A program made the translations under genes and the position numbers. Below, in pieces: positions 33,801 to 44,620 of a DNA stretch of 64,000 bases. Below the pieces are notes generated by a model. It worked only from the letters and a program-made list of their open reading frames with translations. It had not been told where the DNA came from and did no database searches. Where the stretch lies: NCBI RefSeq assembly GCF_041296385.1, contig NW_027184063.1:930001-994000 (forward strand). The letters run 5' to 3'. Each line of letters starts with the position of its first letter. The stretch's first letter is position 1. This stretch comes from Aphelocoma coerulescens (taxonomy: Eukaryota > Chordata > Aves > Passeriformes > Corvidae).

Positions 33801-33880
33801 CGACAGATGGGGATAAGGTTCCAGTGGTGCACATGAGAGGTATGCTTGGGTATGTTTGGGTAAAGTCTGCCTTTGGGTAA
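30818..33880 (+). pseudogene. ERVL pol: protease, RT, RNase H, integrase; one nonsense codon
   Basis: The protease has DTGAQCT (about 30928). RT has LPQGWKHSP and the catalytic YIDD (31751-31762). RNase H starts FTDGSCQ (about 32680) and is broken by TGA at 32735-32737, where the pattern predicts TGG. Beyond it the frame is open again: RNase H (TDSWM, about 32868), the integrase His-His-Cys-Cys motif (HDASGH at 33161, CETC at about 33268), and D, D, E in WQIDY (33355), ESDNGTH (33529) and GKVERCNG (33638). The C-terminus ends at a stop made by a local repeat near 33878. Confidence 0.88.
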
Positions 33881-34157
33881 AGTTTGGGTAAAGTCTGCCT
33901 TGAGCAAAGACAAACCCATCCGTGGGGTTGTTTTTGCTCAGGGACCAGGTTGCACCTGGTGGGTGATGCAAAGGGATGGAGAGACCCGATGCATACCGCA
34001 AGGGGACCTTGTTTTAGGGTGAACTACCCATGGCTCTGTACTTGTATCAGTATCAGCATGTACATATGTATATAATTTAGGTGATGCTTGTATTTATATG
34101 GTTAAAAAGTTAAGTTTCATGTAACATGTTAGTATGGAAAAAATTCGGGGTGGATAA
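33881..34157 (+). other. ERVL integrase tail remnant and 3' leader
   Basis: In another frame the expected integrase C-terminus (GCTWWVMQRDGE-like, about 33950-34016) is still readable, ending near 34016. The rest is AT-rich and leads to the 3' LTR. There is no env frame. Confidence 0.65.
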
Positions 34158-35088
34158 TGTTGGGGTTTTAGTTTAGTCCTAGTTTTTTTTCTGTTAAAGG
34201 AATTTTTTCCCATAGCATGTTGCTAGGAGATAAATGGCCATACTTGAGAGGAGATAGCCATACTTAAGAAAGACAAAAGGGCCCGTCCAGGCTTTTGTTC
34301 TCACCTGGCGGGCAGTTCAGTTCGCTCTCAGCGTCTGGAGGGAGAAGGTGCAGAGGAAGGAGCTGCTGGTTCCCGTTTTCGGCGTCTTTCCTTTCTGCTG
34401 GAAACAACACTGGGGATCCCAAAGCTGCTTTCCCTGCCCTGCTGGAGCCTGGGCTGCGGCCGCCCTGCCCCGCTGCTGCTTCGAGCCTTCGTTACGCTGT
34501 AGCCGTGCTCACCCTGCCTGCCTGGAGCCCCGGGGGGTTCCCCTTTTGGATACATCTCGTCTGCCACCCGGGATTTGTGTTTGTGCCTGCCGCTCCAGCC
34601 TACCAGTCCAGCCTGCTGTTTCCGGGAACCCGGGACCAGCTGCCCACCGGTTTGTGGAGCTCCTTTGTTCCATCCTTCCCCGGGATCCCAGGGCGCCAGA
34701 GCAGCCGCGTGCTCCCCGAGCTCGCTCCGGAGCGCCCCCTGCAGCCGCGGGGGAACCATCGCACCTGCCCTGCTCACCGGGAGCCGCCAGCGATCCCTGC
34801 TGGCTGCGAGCGGAACTGCACCCGAGGGGAAATAGCCTGACAGCCGAGAAGGCTGGGACTGGGTTTGTGTTTGCTGTTACTGTCATAGTTGTTGTTGTTT
34901 TGTTTGACTAGTTATATATATATATCTATATATATATAGTAAAGAACTGTTATTCCTATTTCCCACATCTTTGCCTAAAGACCCTTGATTTCAAAATTAT
35001 AATAACTCAGAGGGAAAGGGGTTATATCTGCCACTCCAAGGGAGGCTTCTGCCTTCCTTAGCAGACACCTGTCTTTCAAACCGAGACA
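34158..35088 (+). repeat. 3' LTR of the ERVL provirus
   Basis: 931 bp; differs from the 5' LTR mostly by transitions and one extra TA. Confidence 0.92.
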
Positions 35089-36375
35089 CTGGGCTATACT
35101 GGGAGTGCCTGTAACTGCACTGGGGGTGACTGGGAACACACTGAGAGCGACTGGGAGTGACTAGGTCTACACTGGGGGCAACTGGGATTGACTGGGACCA
35201 TGCTGGGGGAAACTGGGATCCTACCGGACACATACAGGTATCATACCTTGAATGATTGGCTCTGTTCTAGGGGCAACTGAGAGCCACTGGGATCAGACTA
35301 GGAGGAAGTGGGAGCAACTAGGACCATGCGGGTGACAACTGGGATCATTGTGGCATCAGAGTAAGATCATGCTGAGAGTGACGGGGTGTGCTGGTTTGGA
35401 CAAATTTGGAGGAAAATTAGCCCCTGATAGAAGGCAGGTTACAACCAGCCTTCCCCTACCAGGCTCGTGAAAAAAAAATTTTCCTCGGAGGAAAGTGAAA
35501 GAGATAAAAACTAGTTATTTAACAAACACACAGGAGAAGGATAATAATGCTAATTAATAAAAGCTATTACTGTGGTGAGAAAACCTGGGAAAGTTTCAGA
35601 GTCCTTCCGTAGGCTCTCTCTCCCTCTCCTTGGAGCTGGGTCGTGTTGGGCCCACCTCTGAGGCCTTGATGGAGAACTCCCCCAAGGTGTTCTGATGTTG
35701 AAACAATCCAGAAGAGAAGAAGGAAAAAAACCAAAGTCCAGGATAAACAAAGTTCAACTCTCTGTCTCTCTCCAGAGAAAAAAGGAGCTGGAAAACCAGC
35801 TGGAAAGCAAGCAGGGTGCTTCCTTCCCTCTTGCTGCTGTTAGAAGCAGAGAGTCTGTATCTCTGTGTCCTTGAACAAACTGCTTTGAAGAGTTCACTCG
35901 CGTTTTTTTCCTCACCCCCCTCTCAGGCTCAGTTTAAAGGCACAGAATGGCACAAAGTTAATTTCTGGGCAAAAAGCAGTGATAGGGGACACACGTAACA
36001 AAGTCATCCCAAGACACTGGGTCTATGCTAGAGGCAACTGGGAGAGACTGGGATCATCCTGGGAGAAAATGGGACCATGCTGGGGACAACTGGGATCATA
36101 TTGGGAGCAGCTGGGTCTACACTGAGGGTGACTGAGGTCATACTGGGACCATACTGGAAGTGACTAGGAGCATCCTGAGGGCAACTGGGATATATAGGGA
36201 GTGACTGAAATCATGCTGGAAGCTACTGGGAGACACTGGGAGTGACTGGGATCATAGAGGAACCATAAAGGAAGTTACTGGAATAATACTGGGAGTATCT
36301 GGGAGTGACTGGGACTATGCTGGGAGCAAATGGCATTGTACTGAGGGTGACTGGGTTCATACTGGAACCATACTA
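35089..36375. repeat. CTGGG minisatellite split by a solo LTR
   Basis: Array at 35089-35386 and 36017-36375. It aligns unit by unit with 50725-51310, including the odd segment ACACATACAGGTATCATAC, so the two arrays are duplicates. Confidence 0.85.
35387..36016 (-). mobile_element. Solo ERVL-type LTR, 630 bp
   Basis: TGTGCTGGTTTGGAC to CCCAAGACA. Flanks CGGGG and CTGGG are a 5-bp duplication with one mismatch; the uninterrupted site is seen at about 51030. TTTATT and TTATTAA segments suggest the LTR reads on the minus strand, but orientation is uncertain. Confidence 0.8.
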
Positions 36376-36836
36376 GGGTGCCAAATGTTGGAAAAAAGGG
36401 TCCGTGGACTCCGGCGGGGGGGAGAAATTGCAGTCCAAGCCAATGTGGTTGATAAAAGCAAGCTCCATTTATTAGCAATCCAGAGGCACTTACATAGTAT
36501 ACCAGCTTGTTAACTCTTAAGCGGCTTAAAAATTATCAAAGCGCATTTCTACTTCTACATAATTGGACTTACATTGGCAAGCTTCTACAGTTATGTTATG
36601 ATTAAAAGAATTCAGAGTTCACCCTCCCTTCTCTCCTGGTTAGCACATCTTATCAGCACAGCTGCATCGCTTCAAAACTCCCTCTTTGTTTCCCAGGCCT
36701 TTTTCTCACAAAGGCCTTTTTCTCATGCAGAGTTTTTCTCACACAGGCCTTTTGCTTGCAGGCCCTTGCTTGTACAGTTCTTTTATTGATCCCATAATTC
36801 TATCAATGATCCATGCCCCTGATCCTTTAATAATTG
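36376..36836 (-). mobile_element. ERV fragment: env-tail-like end, LTR, primer-site remnant
   Basis: Absent from the duplicate array at about 51350. On the minus strand it begins with an env-tail-like reading (GAWIIDRIMGSIKELY) and continues into LTR-like sequence with AATAAATGG (about 36470). It ends CCAACA at 36386 followed by TTTGGCACCC, which looks like the start of a primer-binding site. Confidence 0.5.
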
Positions 36837-37085
36837 CAGCAAGGACTGGAGCCACAGTGGGAGTGACTGGGATCATACTGGGGGAAACTGGAACTGTACT
36901 GGGAGGGCCTGGAACTATACTAAGGGTAAAGGGGAACACCTGGCACCATGCAGGGATCATAGTGGGAGTGACCAGGGTCATACTGGGATCACACTGAGCG
37001 TAACTGAAAGCAACTGGGATCATACTGGGGAGTGAGCTGGGACCATACTGGGGAGTGAGCTGGGAGCCACAGGGCCCATGCTGGA
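36837..37085. repeat. CTGGG minisatellite, terminal block
   Basis: End of the array; fades into ordinary sequence at about 37085. Confidence 0.8.
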
Positions 37086-37828
37086 AGTGACCTGGCCACC
37101 CCCTGGGTGGAACTGGGGGAACTGGCCCAGCTGGGGCTCAGGGTTGCTCTCCCCCAGGGCTACCCCAGGTCCTGCTGCAACCCCTGGCCCCACAGAGCCG
37201 AAAAACACGAGACAGGCAAGGGAAACGGAACAGCCAAGGGACACAGGACAGCCGAGGGAACATGGCATGGCCCAGGGACACTGTGCTCCAGCACTCTAGG
37301 CTGTTGTGCCCAGAGCATTGCCCTTGGGCTCCCAGGACAGGCAGAGGGGGCAGAATCCCCTCCCAACAGGAGCTGTTGTTCGCTTTAAGCTTTGGTGCTG
37401 GACATTCCCACAGAGCCACCTGCAGTGGCTGGAGCCCAGCCGGTGCCTGGTGCCACCAAAGCTGCTCTGTCAGTGCCCTCCTGCCCCAGGCAGGGCAGAA
37501 AACACTGAAGGAAAGGCCCGAGCTCGGCTCAGGGCAGGGAGAGGGCACTTCCCTGGCACTGCCAGGGGCACCACAGAGCCGGCCTGGGGAAAGGATTGGG
37601 ATTTATGTCCCAGTGAATTGCAGCAGGGATTTGATTGGACATAAATTCCAGTCATTTCCCCATGGAAATCCCATGGCAGTGGGCTGGGGGGGAGATGCGT
37701 CCATGGAATTCTCACCTGACTGGGATGAGAGTGAGATCCATCCATGGAAATTCCATGGGAATTCCTGCATTCCCAAGTCCACCCTTCCTGAATCCCACAT
37801 TCCCATAGAAATTCCCCCCCACACCCAC
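37086..37828. other. Non-coding sequence downstream of the MHC alpha-2 exon
   Basis: I searched the minus strand for an immunoglobulin-like alpha-3 exon (conserved Cys, FYPRP and CxVEH motifs) and saw none. A region with repeated CCATGGAAATTCC-type words at 37650-37810 is probably intron. Confidence 0.5.
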
Positions 37829-38104
37829 CTTTGTGCTCCAGAGCCTCCCCAACCACATCCAATGTATTTTGGGAGCTCTTCCAAACAGGTGTGTCCCAAG
37901 TAATGCTTCATCTGCTCTGCCAGGATCCCTTTGGATTCCCAGCACCTCTGGGGGATCCAGGTGGCACTGTTGGACACTGCAAAGCTCGCGGATCCCAGCT
38001 GGAAGGAGATGAAATCCCACCCATCATAGCTGTGCCGGTGGGATCCATGGACGCTCTGTTGGACAGGAGGTCACAGCTGGAAACCACCTGCACTGTGGGG
38101 AGAC
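37829..38104 (-). pseudogene. MHC class I alpha-2 exon
   Basis: Exactly 276 bp between a CATTCCCAG acceptor and an AAAG/GTGGGT donor, the usual length for this exon. Readable family motifs across frames: TVQ...CDLLS, YDGWDFISF, CWESKGILAEQMKHYL, TCLEELPKYI and GEALEHK. Two compensating indels (near 38058 and 37855) explain why the length is kept while the frame is not. Confidence 0.85.
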
Positions 38105-38281
38105 CTGGGAATGAGGAGAGAACGGACCCATGGAGTTGTGTCCCAGCCCCACGGAGCCCCCTGCAGCTCCCTGGATTCCTATGCCAGGCACACAGATCCC
38201 ATCCCACTCCCACAGATCCCACCCCTAGAGATCCACCCCATTCCCACAGATCCCAGCCCAGCCTCCAGCTCCCCCCACTTC

Positions 38282-38629
38282 CCCTGCTCTGGTTGTACCA
38301 GCCCCATCTCCAGGTCACTGTTAGCCACGTGCCAGTTCCTCTCCTTGAGCCGGGTCTTGCCATCCCAATGTCGCAGGTCTGGATATCCCAATATCCTGGG
38401 TCTGGCTGTCCCAATATCCTGGATCTGGCTATCCAAATATCCCAGGTCTGGCTATCCCAATATCCTTACTTGAGTCCCGCTGCCATCCCCGTGCCTGAGG
38501 CTCCATCCAGCCCTGCTCGCTGTGGCAGCACTTGGAGGGGGTCCCATCCACGTCCCCGTGATCAGGGACTGGGGGACCCCAGGCCGGGCTCTGACAGCGC
38601 CACTTCCAGGTACTGCAGGGAGTGGAGAA
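38282..38629 (-). pseudogene. MHC class I alpha-1 exon, expanded
   Basis: Starts HSLQYLEVALSEPG and has VDGTPSKCCHSEQGWMEPQA (compare the usual DGxPFxRYDSExGRxEPQ). Its end reads RNWHVANSDLE then YNQSRG. It is about 350 bp instead of about 265 because four units of about 22 bp (GGATATTGGGATAGCCAGAC) lie inside it at about 38375-38465. The donor after YNQSRG is degraded. Confidence 0.82.
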
Positions 38630-38639
38630 CTGGGGGGAC

Positions 38640-39114
38640 ACAGAGATCTGAGGGGGTGGGAGTTTGGGGATCCAGGGGGTCCGCAGGTCAAGGAGAGGAG
38701 GGACGTGAAGAGCTGGGAAAGCTGGAAGGAGGTTCAGGGTCTCAGAGTCAAGGAAGGGGGATGCAGGGATTGGGAGAGGTGGGATGGAGTGTCCAGGGAA
38801 TCCTGTGCCCAGGAAAGGGGGTGCCAGGGGCCCTCAGTGTGAGGAAAGGAGGGGCTGGGGGCTGGGAAATACAGGAATGGGGACCCAGGGGTCCCAGGGT
38901 CAAGGAAAAGGGTGGGTCTGGGGCTGGGAGAGGAGGGGTGGCCAGGAAAAGGCTGCGTTGGTGCCGGATAAGGGGGTGCAGGGGGGTCTCAGTGCCAGGG
39001 AAAGGGGTAAAAGGGGATCCTGGTTCTCAGGAATGGGGGTCCAGGGGGGTCTCAGGGTCAAGGAAAGGGGAGTGCAGGGACGTGGAGAGGTAGAAGGGAG
39101 TTCCAGGGGGTCCC
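38640..39114. repeat. G-rich repeat in MHC intron 1, part 1
   Basis: Degenerate units of GGGGTCCAGGGGGTCTCAGGG and AAGGAAAGGGG on the plus strand; part 2 continues at 39669-40060 after the solo LTR. Confidence 0.7.
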
Positions 39115-39668
39115 TGTTGTCCTGGGTTGCAGTGTGTTCTATTAGCATCCTCATGAGCTGTTGAAATCAGGTGGGGCAGTGTTTCCTTGCCTCCTCCCCC
39201 CAGACTATCTTGCTGTTAATGGCCCATCATTGTCCTGCCCCATGACTCAGAGATAACTCCCTCCGGACTATCTTCTGTTAATGAGCCTAATCAACATTTG
39301 GTCTCATGACTCATTATCCCATTGTGAGATGCTCCACCCAGAGGGAGGAACCAAGCATTCCATCCTGGATATAATCTGAGATTCTGAACATCAGAGACAA
39401 CCCTTCCACTGGATTTCCAGAGGACAGGAGCTACATAGCCACCACTGGACCTTCTGAGGAAGAGCAGACCCATTTTCTACAGGAGGACTGCAGCCACCAT
39501 TCTACCAGACTGCTACCACTACCCTGATTAACAGGGAGTCAGGTTGTATCTTGACTCTGTCAGTTTGAACCAGTGTTTTCTTTTATTTTTTTTCCTTTTC
39601 TTTAATTTCCCCATAAAATTGTTATTCTGACTTGGTGCCTCCCACTGTTTTGTTTTCAAACTAGTACA
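39115..39668 (+). mobile_element. Solo LTR in MHC intron 1
   Basis: TGTTGTCCTGGG to AACTAGTACA, 554 bp, interrupting the G-rich repeat. A T-rich run and CCCATAAAATTG near the 3' end. I could not settle a target-site duplication. Confidence 0.75.
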
Positions 39669-40065
39669 CCTGTGCCCAGGACAGGGGAGTCCAGGGTTTC
39701 CCAGAAAAGGGGGATAACAGGGTGGGGACAACTGCCACATCCGGGAAGGGGAGTTCAGGGGGTCTCCAGTTTTGCAGAAAGGTGGAGCTCAGGGCTGAGA
39801 AAGACAGGAATGGGGGTCCGAGGCATTCCAGGGCATCCCAGGATCCAGAACACAGGACGTCTGGAGGCTGGGAGACATGGGATGGCCAGGAAAAGGGGAG
39901 CAGAGGGGTCCCGATGTCTGGCAATAAAGGATTTAAGGGGGTCCCTGTGAAGGGTAAGGGGAGCAGGGGGGTCCCGATGCTGCAAATGGGGGTTCAGGGC
40001 ATCCCGTTCCGGGGAACAGCGGTTCAGGGGGGTCCCAGGGGGTGCCAAGGTCCCACTCCCCCCTC
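39669..40065. repeat. G-rich repeat in MHC intron 1, part 2
   Basis: Same unit type as 38640-39114; runs to the leader exon. No gene. Confidence 0.7.
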
Positions 40066-40103
40066 GCCACCCCAGGAGCCTCCAGCCCCATCACTGGAGC
40101 CAT

Positions 40104-40199
40104 CGCACTGCTCCGGGCAGATCCCGGTGGCGCAGGTTGGGAGATGCAGCAGTGCCCAAGGGAGAGCAGGGGGAAAGGGGGGATCACTTCCAGCTGTCC
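40104..40199 (-). other. Short stretch upstream of the MHC leader exon
   Basis: On the minus strand a GGAAGTGATCCCCCC segment (about 40180-40194) lies about 80 bases upstream of the leader ATG. It only faintly recalls an enhancer A site; no X-Y module or TATA is seen. Confidence 0.3.
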
Positions 40200-41344
40200 C
40201 CAGGGAAGGCTCTGTAAATCCCAGGCAATCCCAGTCACTCCCAGTGTGTCCCCAGCCACCCCCAGTATGGTTACACACACTCCCAGTGTATCCCAGTTGC
40301 CCTCAGCATGTCCGTAGTCATTCCCAGATGCTCCCAGTGGTCCAGAAAGGTGTTTGTTATCCCAGTATCATACCAGTCATGCCCAGTATATCCCAGTTGC
40401 TTCCAATATGCATCCAGTCCTTCCCAGTTACTCCAGTTTGCTTGCAGCATGATCCCAATTTCTCTCAGTTGCTCCCAGTAGCCAAAAGTGTGATCCCAGT
40501 GGCTCCATTTCAACACCAATATGATCCCAGTCACCTCCAGTATGATCCTAGTCATATGCCAGCACTCCCAGTATGGTACCAGTATAATCCCAGTTATTTC
40601 CAATCACTCCCAGTATGGTCAGAGTTTCATCCCAGTTATTTCCAATCACTCCCAGTATGGGCCCAGTTGCCTCCAGCATGGTTCCAGTTGCTTCCTAGAT
40701 CAACCCAGTCAGTCCCAGTATGATGCCATTTTCTCCCAGCATGCTCCCAGTTGCTCCCAGTCACCCCCAGTATGGGGGATGATATGCATGCTGTGTTCCC
40801 AGTCACTCTCAGATACTCCCAGTATTAGTCCAGTCACTCCCAATAGGATCCAAATATGACCCCAGTGTGCTCCCAGTCACTGCCAGTATGAACCAGTTAC
40901 CCCCCACAGGTTCCAGTTGCTCTCTTTCACCCTCACTTTTGTTCCAGTCACTTCCAGTTTCTCCCAGTTCCTTCCAGCATATTCCCAGTCACTCCCAGTT
41001 CCGCCCAGCATGATCCCATTTGCTTTCAACCACTCCCAGTCAGCCTCTGTGTAGTCGCACTCACTGCCAGTATGATCCCAGTCACCTCCAGCATCATCCC
41101 AGTTCATCACAATAGAAGCCCAGTTGCTTCCAATCACCCCCAGCATGCACCCAATCACTCCCAGTTGCTCCCAGCTGCTCCCGGTCACCCTCAGCATGAT
41201 CCCAGTCACTCCCAGTGTATCCCATTTGCCCCCAGCATGGTCTCAATTGCCCCCAAAGGCTCCTACTCACTCCCAGTATGATCCCAGTCTCGCCCGGCAT
41301 GGGCCCAGCTGCTCCCAGTATGATGTCAGTACGATCCCAGTACA
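40200..41344. repeat. CTGGG minisatellite (G-rich on minus), right side
   Basis: Plus strand reads CCCAGT units. It is not the direct counterpart of 6297-7605: its junction with block B' differs from the left arm, which marks the inner limit of the inverted duplication. Confidence 0.85.
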
Positions 41345-42310
41345 AAGCAGTCACTGCCAGTGATGCCACTCCTGGGGTCCCCCAGCCCTCTCTGCGATCC
41401 CCCTCCCGGCTCTCCAGGCTCCGAGAGGAGCCCCAAGGGTTGCAAGTCCCCACCCAGGGTCCCCAGCAAGGCCCAGTTTGGATGTGCAGCCCCCAGTGTT
41501 CCGAGTTTCCCTCTCCTTTCCCCGGGCCGGGTTCCCCCGCCCCCAGCGGGTGGGAGCAGCCGAGAGCCCCGCGCTGCCCATCCCGACCTGTCCCGGCTCC
41601 ATCCCCGCTGCTCCCGCGGGCTGCGAGGGGCTCGGGAACGGGGCTGCGAGGGAAGGGGAGGAGGAGGAGGCGGAGGTGGGATTGGGGAGAGGCGGGAGGA
41701 GGAGGAGGAGGAGGAGGGAGGAAGAGGCGGAGCAGCAGCGGGAAGCTGGAGGAGAGGAGGAAGCGCTCGGCTCCAGCGCTCCCTGAACTCGCAGCCCCCC
41801 GGGACCATCGCCCCCCGTCCCGCAGGTGCCCGGGGAGGGGGAGCTCGCCCCAAATGTCCCGGGAGATCCCTGGGTTTGGGGTTTTCTGGGGGGAAGTTTG
41901 GAGCTTGCGGGACTCCAAAGCCGAGCCGCAGATGCCCTCGGGGGGACATCGTGGGGTCCCGGGAGGTGTTTTTAGGGGGTCCCGGTGGCGGTGCCGGCAG
42001 AGCCCCGGCGGGGGCGGGGGGATGCGGGTCCCCCCGCGGTGGAGGTTGGGCTCCCCGGGCCGGGCCCTCCGAGCTCTGCCGGGGCCCCGTGGGCACCGCG
42101 CGGGGGTGGGGGGACACCGGTTTTGGGGACCCCCGGGAGCCCCGGCTTCCCTAAGCGGGACCCCAGAGAGAGGAGACCCCCAGAACCCCAAAGCGGGGAT
42201 CCCGAGGGGGGGGACCCCTGGGATTGGCGGGACCCCGGCGGGGGAGTCTGGGGGCTGGAGGGGCGGCATGGCCGGGAAAGGGGCTCGGGGGTCCCGGGGC
42301 CGGGAAATGG
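41345..42310 (+). promoter_or_regulatory. CpG-island block B', inverted copy of 5291-6296
   Basis: Reverse complement of block B, about 97% identical over the stretch compared. Contains a (GGA)n tract at about 41695-41720 and a candidate 5' UTR exon ending before GTGCCCGGGG near 41826. It lies 4 kb upstream of the plus-strand zinc-finger gene and in its orientation. Confidence 0.5.
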
Positions 42311-44620
42311 CTGCTCCCAGTATGAGCCCAGTTCCCCCCCCGAGTGGTTCCAGTTTCCTCATCAGTCCCAGTGTGAGCCCACTCAGTCCCGGTATGATCC
42401 TGGTCACTTCCCCTCACTCCCTGTAGGATCTCTTGCTTCCAGTATGAACCCAGTCACTCCCAGTCATTCCCCGTTATGATGCAATTTGCCCCCAGCATGG
42501 TCCCAGTTGCACCCAGTTCCTTCCACTTTTGTCCAGTGTGTTCCCAGTTCTCCCAGCTGCCCCTAGCGTAGTCCCAGTCACTGCCAGTATGATGCCAGTC
42601 TCTCCCAGCAGGGCCCCAGTCACTCACACTTGCCCCCAGTGTGGCCCCAGTGTGGTCCCAGTTCCCCCCAGCACATTCCCAGTTGCTCCCAGTGTGGTCC
42701 CAGTCACCACCCGCATGGTCTCCAGACACTCCCAGTATATTGCAGTTGCCCTGAACATTCTCGTGGTCATTCCCAGGCACTCCCAGTTACTTCGGCATGG
42801 TTCAGTTGCTCCCAATTTTATCCCAGTCACTGCCAGTACATCCCAGTTGTCACCAGCATGCATCCTATCATTCCCAGTTGCTCCCAGTCTGATCTCAGTG
42901 TATCCCCAGTAGGCTCTCAGTATGGGCCTGGTAGCTCCCAGTAGCACCCAGTCAGGGTCCGTTGACACCCACTATAATCCCAGTATGATCCCAGTCACTT
43001 CCAGTATGATGCCAGTGGCCCCCAGTGTGATTCCAGTTGTTGCCTGCCAGTGCCAGCATGAGCCCAGTAGCCTCCTGTATGATCCCTTTGACTCCCTGTC
43101 TCACCCAGTATATCCCATTCACTCTCAGCATGCTCCCAGTCCTTCCCACTTCTTCCCAGTTGCTTTCAGCATGATTCCAGTTGCTCACAGCCATTCCCAG
43201 TCAATCCCAGGATGATTCCAGACACCCTCAGTATGATCCCAGTCTCACCCAGCTGCTCCCACCGTGATTCCAGTATGATCCCACTTGCCTCCAGCATAGT
43301 TCCAGTCGTTCCTGGTTCTTCCCAGTATGATCCCCGTTGCCCCTAGAATAGTCCCAGTCACGCCCAGTTGCCCCCAGCATAGATCCAGTTGCTCCCAGGT
43401 GCCTCCAGCGTGGTCCCAGTTGTCCCCAGCATGGTCCCAGCTGTTCCCATTGTGATTCCAGTAAGCCCCAGTATGGTTACAGACACTCCCAGTATATCCC
43501 AGTTGGCCTCAGCATGCTTGTAGTCATTCCCCGGCACTCCCAGTTGCCCCAGTGAGGTTCTAGTTCCCTCCGAATGATCCCAGTCTTTCCCAGTTAACCC
43601 CAGTTGCTTCCACCATGATCCCAGTTTCTGGCAGTTACCCAAAGTGTTGTCCCAGTTGCTCCCAGTATGATTCCAGCTGATCCCAGCTGCTCCCAATGTG
43701 TCCACATTTTCCTCCCAACATGGGCCTAGTAGCTCCCAGTAAGCCCCAGTCCGGATCTGTTCACACCTGCTGTAATCCCAGTGGCTCCCTGCATGATCCC
43801 AGTAGGAACCGTAGCCACTGCCAGTCTGGTTCCAGTCACTCCCAGTATGATCCCAGTTACCCCAAACGTGATCCCAACTGCTCCCTCTCAATGCCAGTAT
43901 GATCCCAGACACTTCCCGCCACTTCAATTATGATCCCAGTTGCACCCAGTCACCTCCAGTATGACTCCCAGATACTCCCAGTATTATTTCAGTCATGCCC
44001 AGAGAGACTCCCTGTCATTCCCAGTGTGGGCCCAGTTGGTCCCAGTATGAATCCAGTCACTCCCAGTTACTCCAAATACGATCCCATTTGCTCCCAGCAT
44101 GGTCTCTGTTGCTCCCAGTCACCTCCAGTATGGTTCCAGTCATGGCCAGCACCTTTCCAGTTACTCCCAGTCTGATTGCAGTATGATTGCAGTCACTCAC
44201 AGATACCCCCAGTACTATTCCAGTCACTGCCAGAATGATCCCAGCCAGTTCCAGTAGGATCCCAGTATGACTGTGGCATGGGCACAGCTGCTCTCATGAT
44301 CTTCCAGTGTGGTTCCTGTTGAACCCAGTTGCCCCTAGTATAGTCCCAGTCACTCCCCATATGATCCCAGTCCCTCCCAGCATGGTCCCAGTTGTGCCCA
44401 GTTGCCCCCAGTTCAGACCCAGTCACTCCCACGTGCTCCCAGTAGCCCCCAGCATGGTCCTATGGTCCCAGCATGGTTGTTTCCCATTGTGATTCCAGTA
44501 AATCCTAGGATGGTTACAGACACTCCCAGTACATACCAGTTGGCCTCAGCATGCTTGTAGTCATTCCCAGTCCCACCCAGTTGCCCCAGTAAGGTTCCAG
44601 TTACCCCAGTACAAAGCAGT
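42311..44620. repeat. CTGGG minisatellite, inverted copy of 2990-5290
   Basis: Same length (2.3 kb) and same order of odd units as the left copy; about 94% alike in the stretch I compared next to block B. Confidence 0.88.

Larger units (their letters stand above)
27836..35088 (+). mobile_element. Nearly complete env-less ERVL provirus
   Basis: LTRs 27836-28764 and 34158-35088, flanked by the perfect 5-bp duplication CTGGG (27831-27835, 35089-35093). By eye the LTRs differ at about eight positions plus a 2-bp indel (about 0.9%), so this is the youngest large insertion here. Order: LTR, tRNA-Lys-like primer site, hydrophobic ORF, gag, UAG, protease-RT-RNase H-integrase, LTR. There is no env, as expected for ERVL. 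At least two lesions (TGA at 32735, stop-creating repeat near 33878) make it non-autonomous. Confidence 0.92.
37829..40103 (-). pseudogene. MHC class I-like pseudogene (leader, alpha-1, alpha-2)
   Basis: MHC class I heavy chains present peptides at the cell surface. Three exons are recognisable on the minus strand. The leader at about 40066-40103 begins MAPVMGLEAPG. Alpha-1 is 38282-38629, with an acceptor after CCCCCCAG and the start VLHSLQYLEVALSEPG. Alpha-2 is 37829-38104. Alpha-1 is stretched by a tandem repeat and has small deletions; alpha-2 has two frameshifts. Alpha-3, the membrane anchor and the tail were not found. Intron 1 is a G-rich repeat containing a solo LTR. It is clearly non-functional. 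Confidence 0.8.

Noticed and set aside
37086..37828. MHC class I alpha-3 exon
   Set aside because: None of the expected immunoglobulin-domain motifs are present in any minus-strand frame.
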